From: Mucilaginibacter phenanthrenivorans
GTDB lineage: Bacteria; Bacteroidota; Bacteroidia; Sphingobacteriales; Sphingobacteriaceae
Assembly (NCBI RefSeq): GCF_024721155.1
Contig: NZ_JAHVAP010000006.1
Location: 372,001 to 436,000, forward strand
Direction: 5' to 3'
DNA length: 64,000 nucleotides
The notes under the pieces are model-generated. The model was not told where the DNA came from. It saw only the letters and a list, made by a program, of their open reading frames with translations, and searched no databases. Shown one piece after another: positions 26,100-35,081 of the stretch (positions are counted from its first letter, which is position 1; every line of letters starts with the position of its first letter). The translations under genes were made by a program, and so were the position numbers.

Positions 26100-26696
26100 T
26101 TACATCATTATTTTCAAAGCCACTATTATATAGATAAATACGACGTTGCTAACAGGATGTTGTTCCACATAATGTTTAACATCTTTGACAGCAACAGACA
26201 AGTATTCTTTAACGGTATGCTTGGAAATATTTAACTCGCGGGCTGTTTCTTCATAAGATTTACCCTGGATCTTACATAAATCAAATACCCGTTTCTTTTG
26301 TGGTGATAGGTTGACCAGGGCTTCTTCAAGTATTTTTATCTTCGCCTCTCTAAAGTAGATATCTTTTTCATCTGCTAACAGCATATCGTTTTCAATATGC
26401 TTAAAGGCTAAGGCCTGCTTTAAATTCTTCTTTAATTGTGTTATTGATTTATTATAGCTCACCTGGAAAAGCCAGTTGGCCAATGGCTTTTGTGGGTCGA
26501 TGGAAAGGCGTTTTTCCCAAAGAGTTACAAATAGATCCTGGAGTATATTTTCTGATTCATCAGCATCTTTTAGAAGCCGGAGAATATTATTGTAAATCGG
26601 AGCATGATATTTTTTGTAAAGCTGATCGAACGCTTTTATATTGTCCATTTGCAATAATGCGACAAGCTCGGATTCACTATAATCTTCAATTCTCAT
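26100..26696 (-). CDS. ECF RNA polymerase sigma factor (FecI-like)
   Basis: 198 residues. Sigma region 2 (about 20-85: AFDQLYKKYHAPIYN, ILQDLFVTLWEKR for -10 binding) and region 4 (about 128-182: LVNLSPQKKRVFDLCKIQGKSYEETARELNISKHTVKEYL, a helix-turn-helix for the -35 element). The last ~15 residues (NVVFIYIIVALKIMM) are strongly hydrophobic, unusual for a soluble sigma factor and shared with the divergent sigma factor at 27103. It should drive the SusC/SusD operon when FecR releases it. It opens the polysaccharide locus on the minus strand. Confidence 0.95.
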   Translation of the reverse strand: MRIEDYSESELVALLQMDNIKAFDQLYKKYHAPIYNNILRLLKDADESENILQDLFVTLWEKRLSIDPQKPLANWLFQVSYNKSITQLKKNLKQALAFKHIENDMLLADEKDIYFREAKIKILEEALVNLSPQKKRVFDLCKIQGKSYEETARELNISKHTVKEYLSVAVKDVKHYVEQHPVSNVVFIYIIVALKIMM

Positions 26697-27102
26697 TTAA
26701 TCTGTACGTTCCGCCGAAATTGGGTCTATTTAGCCGGGAGGCTTAAATTAGCATTTGTAAACATAAATAAAAATTTGCAAGCTGAATAGTTTAATAATCA
26801 ACGTGATATTTTTGTTCGCTATTTTAAATAACACGGATAATTCCAGGCCAGCAAAACCCAAGGCTTTAATTATATATCCCGTTGCTTCCTTTGTTATTAT
26901 CTGTCTGTAACCAAGACAGTTCATGATAGTTATGCCATTTGCATTATTTAGTTTGGCTGTCAATTATAAATACAAACCTGTTTTTCTTTTAAAAATTTTA
27001 TTATTTCAAAATCGTGCCGGAGGTAGCCTAAATGCGTCAGCCGTGATTGGTCATAATATTTAGTAGCTGAAGACAAGTGATTATACGCTAAAATGTATTT
27101 GA
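26697..27102. promoter_or_regulatory. divergent promoter region between two sigma genes
   Basis: About 400 bases separating the two oppositely transcribed ECF sigma genes. TGTATTTG, one mismatch to TAnnTTTG, ends directly before the second ATG (27103). A 71-codon minus-strand frame here (26748-26963) has no recognisable product and is not called. Confidence 0.4.
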
Positions 27103-27684
27103 ATGGAAATTTATACTAACCTGCCGGACAACGAGCTTATTAAGTTGCTTCAATCGGGGGATCATAGTGCCTTCAAAGAGATCTACGAGCGCTATATCTT
27201 TATTTTGTTAAATCATGCCTACAATAAAACACGCAACCGCGAAGAGGCAAAAGACCTTGTACACGAAGTGTTCACCCATTTATGGGCAAAGCACGATGCA
27301 ATTGATCCGGCTATTAACTTATCGGGCTATCTATATACGTGCGTGCGAAATGCATTCTTAAACCAGGTCGCAAAAAAGGAGGTGCAATCGAGGTATTTAT
27401 TGTCACTGGAACAATTCGCAGCACAGGGACCGGTTATAGCAGATCACCGGATCAGGGAACGCCAGCTAATGGATCTGATCCATCACGAAATAGAAAGCCT
27501 CTCGCCCAAAATGCGCGAAGTTTTTAAATTGAGCCGAAGGGAATACCTGTCGCACAGGGAAATTGCTGAAAGATTGGACATCTCCGAGCAAACAGTCAGC
27601 AAACACGTAACAAATGCGCTTAAAATATTACACGTTAAATTAGGCGCCTTTATTTACCTGGCGTGGTTTTATATTATTTTTTAA
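27103..27684 (+). CDS. ECF RNA polymerase sigma factor
   Basis: 193 residues. Region 2: AFKEIYERYIFILLNHAYN and EAKDLVHEVFTHLWAKHD; region 4: ESLSPKMREVFKLSRREYLSHREIAERLDISEQTVSKHVTNAL. It ends in a hydrophobic tail (LGAFIYLAWFYIIF), as does its divergent paralog. In this class the gene usually sits right before fecR; here three minus-strand genes (27756-33565) intervene before the fecR at 33864. It likely controls the SusC/D/GH106 genes 6-8 kb away. The start overlaps a -7-like box, so the leader is very short or absent. Confidence 0.9.
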   Translation: MEIYTNLPDNELIKLLQSGDHSAFKEIYERYIFILLNHAYNKTRNREEAKDLVHEVFTHLWAKHDAIDPAINLSGYLYTCVRNAFLNQVAKKEVQSRYLLSLEQFAAQGPVIADHRIRERQLMDLIHHEIESLSPKMREVFKLSRREYLSHREIAERLDISEQTVSKHVTNALKILHVKLGAFIYLAWFYIIF

Positions 27685-27755
27685 AGCAGTTTAATATCGC
27701 TATCGCCTGTTTCTCTCCGAAATCTAAAAAGAGTTGCAACTTAGTTTTTCCGATA

Positions 27756-28958
27756 TTACTTATACGGTGATTTAATTATACCATTTGGCTTTAAATAGAT
27801 CATATTATTTTGATAATCGATGATGGTATTAAATCTCTTTAAAAGATCCATACCCAAAACACCTGTACCGGGATCATGTTCAGCCGGGCTTTCCAAATAA
27901 ATCGGGACCTGTTTTAATTCATAATTGCCAAAAACAAATCCGGGAAGTAACACGCGCGTAGTTTTGATCGCCTGCGCCCCAGCCCCTGTCATTTGTGATT
28001 CCCCGGTTATTTTAAACGCACCATAAAGTTTGTTTTTGAATAAAAATCCCTGGTTCAGGAAAAGACAACCGGTAGCACCCATATCAAACATAAAGTCTGC
28101 TTTATATTTTTTATCATTATTAATCAATGTACCTGGCAGAAACGGAACTTCACCACCCTGGAGTTGCATCGAAAATTTAACATATCCCTTATCGATCTTA
28201 AATGAGGAATCATGGATAATCATTAGTTTTTTGTCATAATTGAATTCGATTATCTTGTCTTCAAATACATCATAACCCAGCGTTCCGTCTCCTTCACCTA
28301 TTTGCTTGCCGATAGACATTACCTGTTCATCCTTCCATTTTAATTTGCAAATGGCTAAGTCATTTAAATTACTGGTCTTCCTTATTTCCGTTCCTCCCGT
28401 TGCGCGGTTTGCAATCGACCCGTCAAATTTTAATTTCACTCCTTTTTGATAAGCGGAAGGGAAAAGGACGATATTATCTGCACCTGTGTCAAAAAAGAGT
28501 TTGATCGTTTCAGAATCATTCACTTTTGCAGCAACATAAATCCGGTTATCGTTCCCCAGCGTAAATGGGATCGTATCCTTTGAAATTATGCAGTCATGGC
28601 ACTCCTTAAAATAGCTGGTTCGGATGGTTGATATTTGCGTGTAACAGGTATCCTTATTATTGAGCAGGATAATAAAATCATAAGTATTGCGGGGACTCAC
28701 ACGAAAGGAAATAGAGTCGACATCTGAATAGAATGTTATTGTGGTTGTCTTTTTAAACCTGTGTGCAAAATAAACATCCTTTTTTACCTCCGGCGACACT
28801 CCCCAGTAACCTTTATAAAAGTTGTGCCCTTCACGTACATCCAGTGTTTTTGTATTGGTTTTGAGGATAGGCAGGTTTCCCTGCGCCCAGGTGCTGTGAA
28901 TGAACAGTATTCCTATGATAAAAATGCCGACAACCCGCTTGATTTGAATGAACTTCAT
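27756..28958 (-). CDS. secreted retropepsin-like aspartyl protease
   Basis: 400 residues, with a signal peptide ending near STWAQG. Two aspartic protease half-motifs are present: FFDTGADNIVLF (Asp157) and FMFDMGATGCLF (Asp292), so both lobes of a pepsin-type active site may come from one chain, with the second carrying DMG instead of DTG. Downstream of the second lobe GVLGMDLLKRFNTIIDY matches the flap-distal LGMDLL of the family. The N-terminal ~130 residues are a beta-rich domain of unknown role. It lies 50 bases after the 3' end of the AraC gene on the same strand, perhaps co-transcribed. Confidence 0.8.
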   Translation of the reverse strand: MKFIQIKRVVGIFIIGILFIHSTWAQGNLPILKTNTKTLDVREGHNFYKGYWGVSPEVKKDVYFAHRFKKTTTITFYSDVDSISFRVSPRNTYDFIILLNNKDTCYTQISTIRTSYFKECHDCIISKDTIPFTLGNDNRIYVAAKVNDSETIKLFFDTGADNIVLFPSAYQKGVKLKFDGSIANRATGGTEIRKTSNLNDLAICKLKWKDEQVMSIGKQIGEGDGTLGYDVFEDKIIEFNYDKKLMIIHDSSFKIDKGYVKFSMQLQGGEVPFLPGTLINNDKKYKADFMFDMGATGCLFLNQGFLFKNKLYGAFKITGESQMTGAGAQAIKTTRVLLPGFVFGNYELKQVPIYLESPAEHDPGTGVLGMDLLKRFNTIIDYQNNMIYLKPNGIIKSPYK

Positions 28959-29001
28959 ACAGCAAAGAAACGATGTTCATTTGACGAAAAATAGAATGGA
29001 T

Positions 29002-29805
29002 TTAGTGTTGCATCGCTTTTAGCTGTTTGGGGTTCCACCCGGTCAGTTCCCTGCAAGTCCGGGTAAAATGGCTCTGGTCAGCGAAACCACAATCGTGGGC
29101 AATTGCAGTTAAGGAAAGGTCCCGGTATTTTAATAATTCAAGCGCCTTTTCCATTTTTATTTTTCTGCGGAACTCACCCATAGTACAGCCAAAATATTGG
29201 GGGAAATAACCGGACAGGTTAACAGGGTGCAGGTTCGCGATGATGGCAAGTTCGTTGAGCGTCAGATTTTCATTCCATTTGTCGTACAGCGCTTCCCTAA
29301 CCTTCAATACCCATGCAGGGGAATCTTGCCGGCGGTCGGATTTGCCTGTAAATTGCAGTAAATGCAATAAGGAGGCCTCGATACTTAACAAAGATTCGGA
29401 ATCATTGGTTACCAATTCCTTATAGATATTAAGCATCAGGAAACGGGCGTCGGCGGAACTGCCCTTTTCTAATGCAGCAGCATGGGTGTGCAACTCATGC
29501 GCTTTCATAAACCCGTCGGCAATCTCCACGTTAACATGGCAGGAACCAGAAAGCATCCGGGTGCTTTGATGAGGTTCTCCGGCGTCATGACAGGTTACAG
29601 TGCCAGGAGTGCGCTCAACCTCGCCCCCATTTCTTTTTTCAAGGTTGCCCCCATTTATTACCAGGCTCAAAATAAAGGCTTCGTGATAGTGCAAATTTTC
29701 AGCGTAGGGAACATTCGGGTAAGTAGTTATGCCCGCCGAAAAACCACCTGCTTCTTTGGAGTGGTTTAACTGGCCTAAATAATGGGTGCTTTGTAAAGCA
29801 AGCAT
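29002..29805 (-). CDS. AraC-family transcriptional regulator
   Basis: 267 residues. The N-terminal half looks like the cupin sensor of AraC proteins (GTVTCHDAGEPHQSTRML with an HDAGEPHQ turn). The C-terminal double helix-turn-helix (about 165-265) reads LTLNELAIIANLHPVNLSGYF, then LSLTAIAHDCGFADQSHFTRTCRELTGWNPKQL, a close match to HTH_18. It should sense a small ligand and regulate neighbouring genes. A nine-pair palindrome 40 bases upstream of its start is a candidate site for autoregulation. Confidence 0.9.
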   Translation of the reverse strand: MLALQSTHYLGQLNHSKEAGGFSAGITTYPNVPYAENLHYHEAFILSLVINGGNLEKRNGGEVERTPGTVTCHDAGEPHQSTRMLSGSCHVNVEIADGFMKAHELHTHAAALEKGSSADARFLMLNIYKELVTNDSESLLSIEASLLHLLQFTGKSDRRQDSPAWVLKVREALYDKWNENLTLNELAIIANLHPVNLSGYFPQYFGCTMGEFRRKIKMEKALELLKYRDLSLTAIAHDCGFADQSHFTRTCRELTGWNPKQLKAMQH

Positions 29806-29843
29806 AACTTTTTTAATAATATTAAACCAAATTTACAAACTCC

Positions 29844-29872
29844 TGGCATATACTCCTGTACAATATATGCCA
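29844..29872. promoter_or_regulatory. palindromic operator upstream of the AraC gene
   Basis: TGGCATATA (29844-29852) and TATATGCCA (29864-29872) form a perfect inverted repeat with an 11-base spacer, about one turn apart, 39 bases before the minus-strand start codon. No T tract follows, so it is more likely a protein site than a terminator. Confidence 0.55.
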
Positions 29873-30127
29873 AACTGTTGTGCTATTAAGTTGCGTGTTA
29901 TTTTATCTTAAACACACAACTTTAAACGATGTAAAAAAGCGAGTTTAAAAAGTGTTATTTACTTCCATAATATAATTTTCCTCTTTTAGTGGCACACTTC
30001 TTCATTAATGATGGCGCATGTCAGCACTAAACTCATTTGGTGCCATCGCCAACTGCTTTTAGGCTGCCCAAAACTTAAAAGGAGCAGCCCACATGCAACC
30101 AGCAATTATGGAAAAACCTGATCTATA
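29873..30127. other. intergenic stretch, no gene seen
   Basis: About 255 bases between the AraC gene promoter region and the end of the AraC/FtsX fusion gene. No terminator or reading frame stands out. Confidence 0.4.
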
Positions 30128-33100
30128 CTATTCCGATCGCAAACTTTTCACCGGGTTTGCCAGTGCGGCTTTGATTGACTGGAAGCTTACCGTTATCAGT
30201 GCAATCAAAATAGCACCAAGCCCTGCTATTGCAAACATCCACCAACTGATGGTGACCCTGTAGGCAAAATTCTGGAGCCATTTGTACATGGCCCACCACG
30301 CAACAGGCGATGCAATTAAAATAGCCAGCAGCACCAGCTTTATAAAATCAACCGATAACAAGGTGGTAATACCCTGCACACTGGCACCTAAGACCTTGCG
30401 GATGCCGATCTCTTTGCTTCGCTGCTCGGCCATAAAAGCCGAGAGCGCGAATAAACCCAGGCAGGCGATAATAATAGCCAGTACGGCAAAACTGGTAAAT
30501 ATTTTACCCGTGCGCGTTACATCGGCATACATATTGGCAAACTCTTCATCCAGGAAGGTGTAGCGTATGGGTTGGTTGGGCGAATATTTTTTCCATAACG
30601 CGCTGACAATGGCAATCGCATTTTGTACTTCTCCACCGCGAAGTTTTACGGTCATAATAGCAGTACTCAACCCAAAATGCAGCACCAGGGGGCTCATTTC
30701 CCCACGCATCGACTCAAAATTAAAATCCTGTACCACACCGATAACCGTATAGATACCATCATCGTAAATGCGTGCGCCTACCGGATTTTTTAACCCCAAT
30801 TTTTTAATCATGTTTTCATTGATGATAATGGACCTTCCGGCAGTATCATCGGCCATCCCATAGGAGAAATTTCTTCCTTCAATTAACTTAATGCCTAATG
30901 TCGCGAGGTAAGTATCATCTACCTGCCAAATCTGCCCCAAAACAGGAGGATCAATTTTTTCACGCCCTTCTTTAAAAAAAGCATTTCCGTTACGCGCGGT
31001 GCCGTTTATCGGCAGGTAATCACTTATGGAGGCGCTTTTAACAGCAGCTATTTTACCTAGTTCTGCTTTAAAATTCTTTATGTTCTGATTGCCCAGTGTA
31101 TTGGTGCCTTGTAATACCATAACCTGGTCTTTGTCAAAACCGACCTTACGGTTCAATATAAAATGCATTTGGTTATAGATAACAACCGTACTGATGATCA
31201 GAATAATGGAAGCCGCGAACTGGAACACGACCAACCCATTGCGTAGCACAGGGCTTTTGCTGCCGGTACTGATTGTCCCTTTTAATACCTGGCCCGGACT
31301 GAAGCCTGAAAGATAAAAGGCAGGATATAAACCCGCTAATGTACCAACAACGAGGGTAGAAAGCAGGATAACCGGAACGAACCACCATTCCAGCCACGGC
31401 ATAGTCAGTGATTTTGCCGCGATGCTGTTGAAATAAGGCAATAACAGCCACGCTACCATAATGCCCAGGATAAAAGAGATGAAACTGTAGATGAGCGATT
31501 CTGTAAGGAACTGTGCGATAAGGCTGCTGCGGTACGAGCCTACAACTTTGCGCAAGCCCACTTCTTTAGCGCGACCAGCCGACTTAGCGGTGGAAAGATT
31601 GATAAAATTAATGCAGGCAATGACCAGGATAAATAAGGCGATAGCGCCGAAAAGCCAGACAAAACGGATATCGCCATTGGTTAACCCGTCTGAAAATTCG
31701 GCCGAATGTAAGTTGATATCGGGCACCGCTTGCAGGTAAACATGGAACTTCGCAGCTTCTGTTTTGGGGTCTTGCGCACCTCCTTTGCTGGCTTCAGGCA
31801 TCCAGTAATTTTTTCGCAGGCCGGTATTGAGCTTTTCTTCAAATGCTGCTACATTGGTGCCGGCTTTCAGTTTAATGTACTGGATATAGTTAAACCAGCG
31901 CCAGCTATTTTGCTCGCCGGCCCCAAATTCCATACCGGAGAGCGTGATAAAAAAGTGGAACGGGTTCAGATGCGAATTTGCAGGAATATCGGCCATGACG
32001 CCACCTATCCGGTATGGATGCGACTGGTCATTGTCAATATACATGACCCGGCCAACTGGGTTTTGTCCACGATAATACTTGTCGGCCATCGTTTTAGAGA
32101 TCACCATGGTTTGCGGCTCTTTTAAAGCTGTAGCACCATCACCGTAAACCATGGGAAGCTTAAAAGCGCTAAAAAATGACTGATCAATATAGATAATACC
32201 TCGCTCATAAGTATTTTGCCGCTGATCGGCTCTGCGCAATTCGGCATGGCCAAGGTACGAGTTAACAAGCCGCATACGCCCGGCAAATTCAACTTCAGGA
32301 AAGTCTTGCTGTATAGCTTTTGACATGGGTGCGGGCCATGCCAGCCCACGGCTCATTTCGCCGTCGCCCACAACACGGAAAATACGGTCGGCACCCGGAT
32401 AAAACCGATCGAAAGTCATTTCGTTATGAATATACAACCCAATGAGTAAACAGGCAGCGATCCCCAGGGCAAAGCCCCCGATCTTTACGGTTGCATACAT
32501 TTTTTGTCTGAGTAACTGGCGATATGCGATCTTTAGATAATTCCTGATCATAAATTTGCGTTTTGGTGTTTCTGAACGCAATATTACCGGCCTCATGGCC
32601 GCGCGGGGTGCCAACTTATCAATTGGTACTTCTTTTTTATACTCCAACGGTGTTTTGCCGGTGATCTCCCTGAAAACACGATTAAAGGTTGTTTTAGAAT
32701 TAAAGCCTGATTCGTAGGCGATACCTAATAAGGTGAGGTGATCATACGCCGGGTCCCGCATTTTCCGGGAAACTTCTCGTACCCGAAATTCGTTAATAAA
32801 ATCACTAAAGTTCTTATCCAATCCGGTATTAATTATTCTGGACAGCTCATGCGGATGGATGCCCAGTTTTACTGCCAGTGAAGACAGTGTAAGTTCGGCA
32901 TCCTCGTAAAGCCGATTAACCACCACAGCTTCTTTCAGTCTGCGACTTTTCTCTCGCGCGTCTGATTTGTCTGATACAGTTAGCTGCAGCCGGATGTCTT
33001 TATGCGGGTTCAGTACCATTTCGGCCGATATTCTTAGGAGTACAAAGGCAACTCCAAACAGGAAGGCATCATTCAGTATAGCGAAAATGCAGAACAACCC

Positions 33101-33565
33101 GATCAGAATCATTACTCTTTCTAATTGACGAAAAGCAAAACGAGGCTTATCCATTAATATCGGTGTAAGCCGACTATAAAAGTTATGTATCAGGCGGCGC
33201 GAAAAATACAGATAGATAACTATTAATGTTAAAACTAACCAGGCCGGCATCCAATACGCGGCTACCATCGGACAAAAAAGCAGGATATCTCTGCGATCAA
33301 ATTGCCGGTCAGGCCTTGTTAACTGGCGCACATAAAAATATAATAAGGGACCTAAAGCCGGTAGAAAGAATGCGAAGACACTGCTGACTTTAAGTACGGA
33401 CGCCATTAAGGCTAAACTTAAAAATAGATTCCCTTTTTGACTGGTGTTTTTGATCAGTATTAATAGTACTGCAAGCGTCAACCCGGTAAACAAAGTTGCC
33501 AGGGAAAGCAGATCGTATAAGCTAATATGAAGTATAAGAGGTTTCAAAGTACTTGTTATGCTCAA
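30128..33565 (-). CDS. fusion of membrane AraC-type regulator and FtsX/MacB-type ABC permease
   Basis: 1145 residues in one open frame. Residues 1-~190 form several membrane helices. About 215-312 is an AraC-type HTH (LTLSSLAVKLGIHPHELSRIIN, then LTLLGIAYESGFNSKTTFNRVFREITG). From Met339 the sequence matches a MacB/FtsX permease: IRNYLKIAYRQLLRQK, GGFALGIAACLLIGLYIHNEMTFDRF, the periplasmic domain, KEVGLRKVVGS and KEIGIRKVLGA, and two helix pairs at the C-terminus. Normally these are two genes. An in-frame ATG at 32551 could also start a separate permease. No ATPase partner is nearby. It may export peptides or act as a mechanical sensor. Confidence 0.85.
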   Translation of the reverse strand: MSITSTLKPLILHISLYDLLSLATLFTGLTLAVLLILIKNTSQKGNLFLSLALMASVLKVSSVFAFFLPALGPLLYFYVRQLTRPDRQFDRRDILLFCPMVAAYWMPAWLVLTLIVIYLYFSRRLIHNFYSRLTPILMDKPRFAFRQLERVMILIGLFCIFAILNDAFLFGVAFVLLRISAEMVLNPHKDIRLQLTVSDKSDAREKSRRLKEAVVVNRLYEDAELTLSSLAVKLGIHPHELSRIINTGLDKNFSDFINEFRVREVSRKMRDPAYDHLTLLGIAYESGFNSKTTFNRVFREITGKTPLEYKKEVPIDKLAPRAAMRPVILRSETPKRKFMIRNYLKIAYRQLLRQKMYATVKIGGFALGIAACLLIGLYIHNEMTFDRFYPGADRIFRVVGDGEMSRGLAWPAPMSKAIQQDFPEVEFAGRMRLVNSYLGHAELRRADQRQNTYERGIIYIDQSFFSAFKLPMVYGDGATALKEPQTMVISKTMADKYYRGQNPVGRVMYIDNDQSHPYRIGGVMADIPANSHLNPFHFFITLSGMEFGAGEQNSWRWFNYIQYIKLKAGTNVAAFEEKLNTGLRKNYWMPEASKGGAQDPKTEAAKFHVYLQAVPDINLHSAEFSDGLTNGDIRFVWLFGAIALFILVIACINFINLSTAKSAGRAKEVGLRKVVGSYRSSLIAQFLTESLIYSFISFILGIMVAWLLLPYFNSIAAKSLTMPWLEWWFVPVILLSTLVVGTLAGLYPAFYLSGFSPGQVLKGTISTGSKSPVLRNGLVVFQFAASIILIISTVVIYNQMHFILNRKVGFDKDQVMVLQGTNTLGNQNIKNFKAELGKIAAVKSASISDYLPINGTARNGNAFFKEGREKIDPPVLGQIWQVDDTYLATLGIKLIEGRNFSYGMADDTAGRSIIINENMIKKLGLKNPVGARIYDDGIYTVIGVVQDFNFESMRGEMSPLVLHFGLSTAIMTVKLRGGEVQNAIAIVSALWKKYSPNQPIRYTFLDEEFANMYADVTRTGKIFTSFAVLAIIIACLGLFALSAFMAEQRSKEIGIRKVLGASVQGITTLLSVDFIKLVLLAILIASPVAWWAMYKWLQNFAYRVTISWWMFAIAGLGAILIALITVSFQSIKAALANPVKSLRSE

Positions 33566-33863
33566 TCATTATTCCAATCATGCAAATTACTGATATATTG
33601 CAAATTAGCATTAAAGTATAATGGGGATTGTAATAAAAACGTTCAACAGGCTGTTCGCTTTTGATTTGAGCCGATGCTGACCATAATGAAATTTAAGTAA
33701 GCGTATGATTACAAGTGAAAAAGTATGCCATTATAAGTGAAGATAATCTGCCACGATAAGAGGAAAATCACAACAACAATCAAAATATTTCATTTTCTTT
33801 TACCTGTTGCGTCTTAGCAGCTTGTCTTACTAATAATTAAGGGAAATAATAACCTTAAATATT
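33566..33863. repeat. degenerate direct repeats before the second fecR
   Basis: ATTACAAGTGAA (33708), ATTATAAGTGAA (33730) and ACGATAAGAGGAA (33753) recur with a 22-23 base period. Closer to the fusion gene, GCAAATTA occurs at 33582 and 33600. These could be weak regulator sites; no gene is present. Confidence 0.35.
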
Positions 33864-35006
33864 ATGCAAGAAGAACAGCTTAAAGAAATACTGCACAAAT
33901 ATCAAACCGGCACTGCTACCGACGAGGAAATTGCATTCCTTGAAAGCTGGTACCTGCAACATAACGAAGATAAAAAACCAGCTGTCTCGCTTGAAGAGCG
34001 ACTGGAAGATGCAGAAGCTATCTGGAACAAGCTTCATCCTGCCGAAAAGCGTCCCGGTATTAAGTCTGTTTGGCCATGGCTTGGCGCCGTTGCCTGTCTT
34101 TTATTGTTTTTCTACCTGGGTAAACTCTATATCACAAATACCCGCCAAAAGGAACACCAATTAACTAAAAACCATCCTAATAAAATAGTGCCGGGTAGTA
34201 ACAAGGCCATCCTTACACTGGCAAATGGCAAACAGGTAATTTTAACCAATGCCGGAAGTGGAAAATTTGGCAATCAAGGGAACACGGCAATCAGCAAAAC
34301 TGCAAACGGACAATTGGTTTATACCGTTTACCCCACAACCACCTCTTCTGCTTCAAAGGAATTGGTTTATAATACGGTAACTACTCCAATGGGGGGCCAA
34401 TATTGGGTAGTCCTTTCTGATGGTACCCGGGTGTTTTTAAACGCCGGTTCATCACTACGCTATCCTGCGTCATTTATCGGGAACGAAAGGAAAGTTGAGC
34501 TAAAGGGCGAAGCTTACTTTGAAGTTGTGCATAACAATGCAGCGCCATTCAGGATAGTAACCGGCAGCCAGGTTATTGAAGATATCGGCACAAAGTTTAA
34601 TATTAATGCTTATGACGATGAGCCTGTTATGAAAACTACGTTACTGGAAGGCGCAGTTAAGGTTTCGGTTGATGATCAGCATGTGACGCTTAAGCCTGGG
34701 CAACAGGCGCAGGTTAGGAATGCAGACAGGCAACAGGCTATAAAAGTGATCCGCCATGCAAACCTCGACGAGGCCATGGCCTGGAAAAACGGATTGTTTG
34801 AATTTGATAACGCTGATATAAAACAGGTGATGAATAATACCTCCCGCTGGTATGATTTTAAGGTCATCTACGAAAACAAGGTGCCGGATTTGAAGATCTC
34901 AGGTCGCATCTCGCGCAATGTTAACTTTTCGGGCCTCATAGACCTGTTAAAATTTGAGGGTGTCAAATTCAGGATAGCGGGAAGAAATGTAACGATAATA
35001 AATTAA
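33864..35006 (+). CDS. FecR-type anti-sigma factor
   Basis: 380 residues. Cytosolic N-terminus with EEQLKEILHKYQTGTATDEE, one membrane helix (about 69-89), FecR domain (NTVTTPMGGQYWVVLSDGTRVFLNAGSSLRYP, GEAYFEVVHNNAAPF), and C-terminal DUF4974 (LFEFDNADIKQVMNNTSRWYDFKVIYEN). It is the presumed partner of the ECF sigma factor at 27103, although six kilobases lie between them, and of the STN domain of the SusC encoded next (279 bases downstream). Confidence 0.95.
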   Translation: MQEEQLKEILHKYQTGTATDEEIAFLESWYLQHNEDKKPAVSLEERLEDAEAIWNKLHPAEKRPGIKSVWPWLGAVACLLLFFYLGKLYITNTRQKEHQLTKNHPNKIVPGSNKAILTLANGKQVILTNAGSGKFGNQGNTAISKTANGQLVYTVYPTTTSSASKELVYNTVTTPMGGQYWVVLSDGTRVFLNAGSSLRYPASFIGNERKVELKGEAYFEVVHNNAAPFRIVTGSQVIEDIGTKFNINAYDDEPVMKTTLLEGAVKVSVDDQHVTLKPGQQAQVRNADRQQAIKVIRHANLDEAMAWKNGLFEFDNADIKQVMNNTSRWYDFKVIYENKVPDLKISGRISRNVNFSGLIDLLKFEGVKFRIAGRNVTIIN

Positions 35007-35081
35007 GAAAAGCGAACTCATGAGAAGGTTTACTTAATAACAGCCAATTAATCAATTATTAACCTATTAAAATTTAGCATG

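Noticed and set aside
26748..26963. 71-codon minus-strand frame between the two sigma genes
   Set aside because: No recognisable product, hydrophobic chance composition, and it occupies the shared divergent promoter region.
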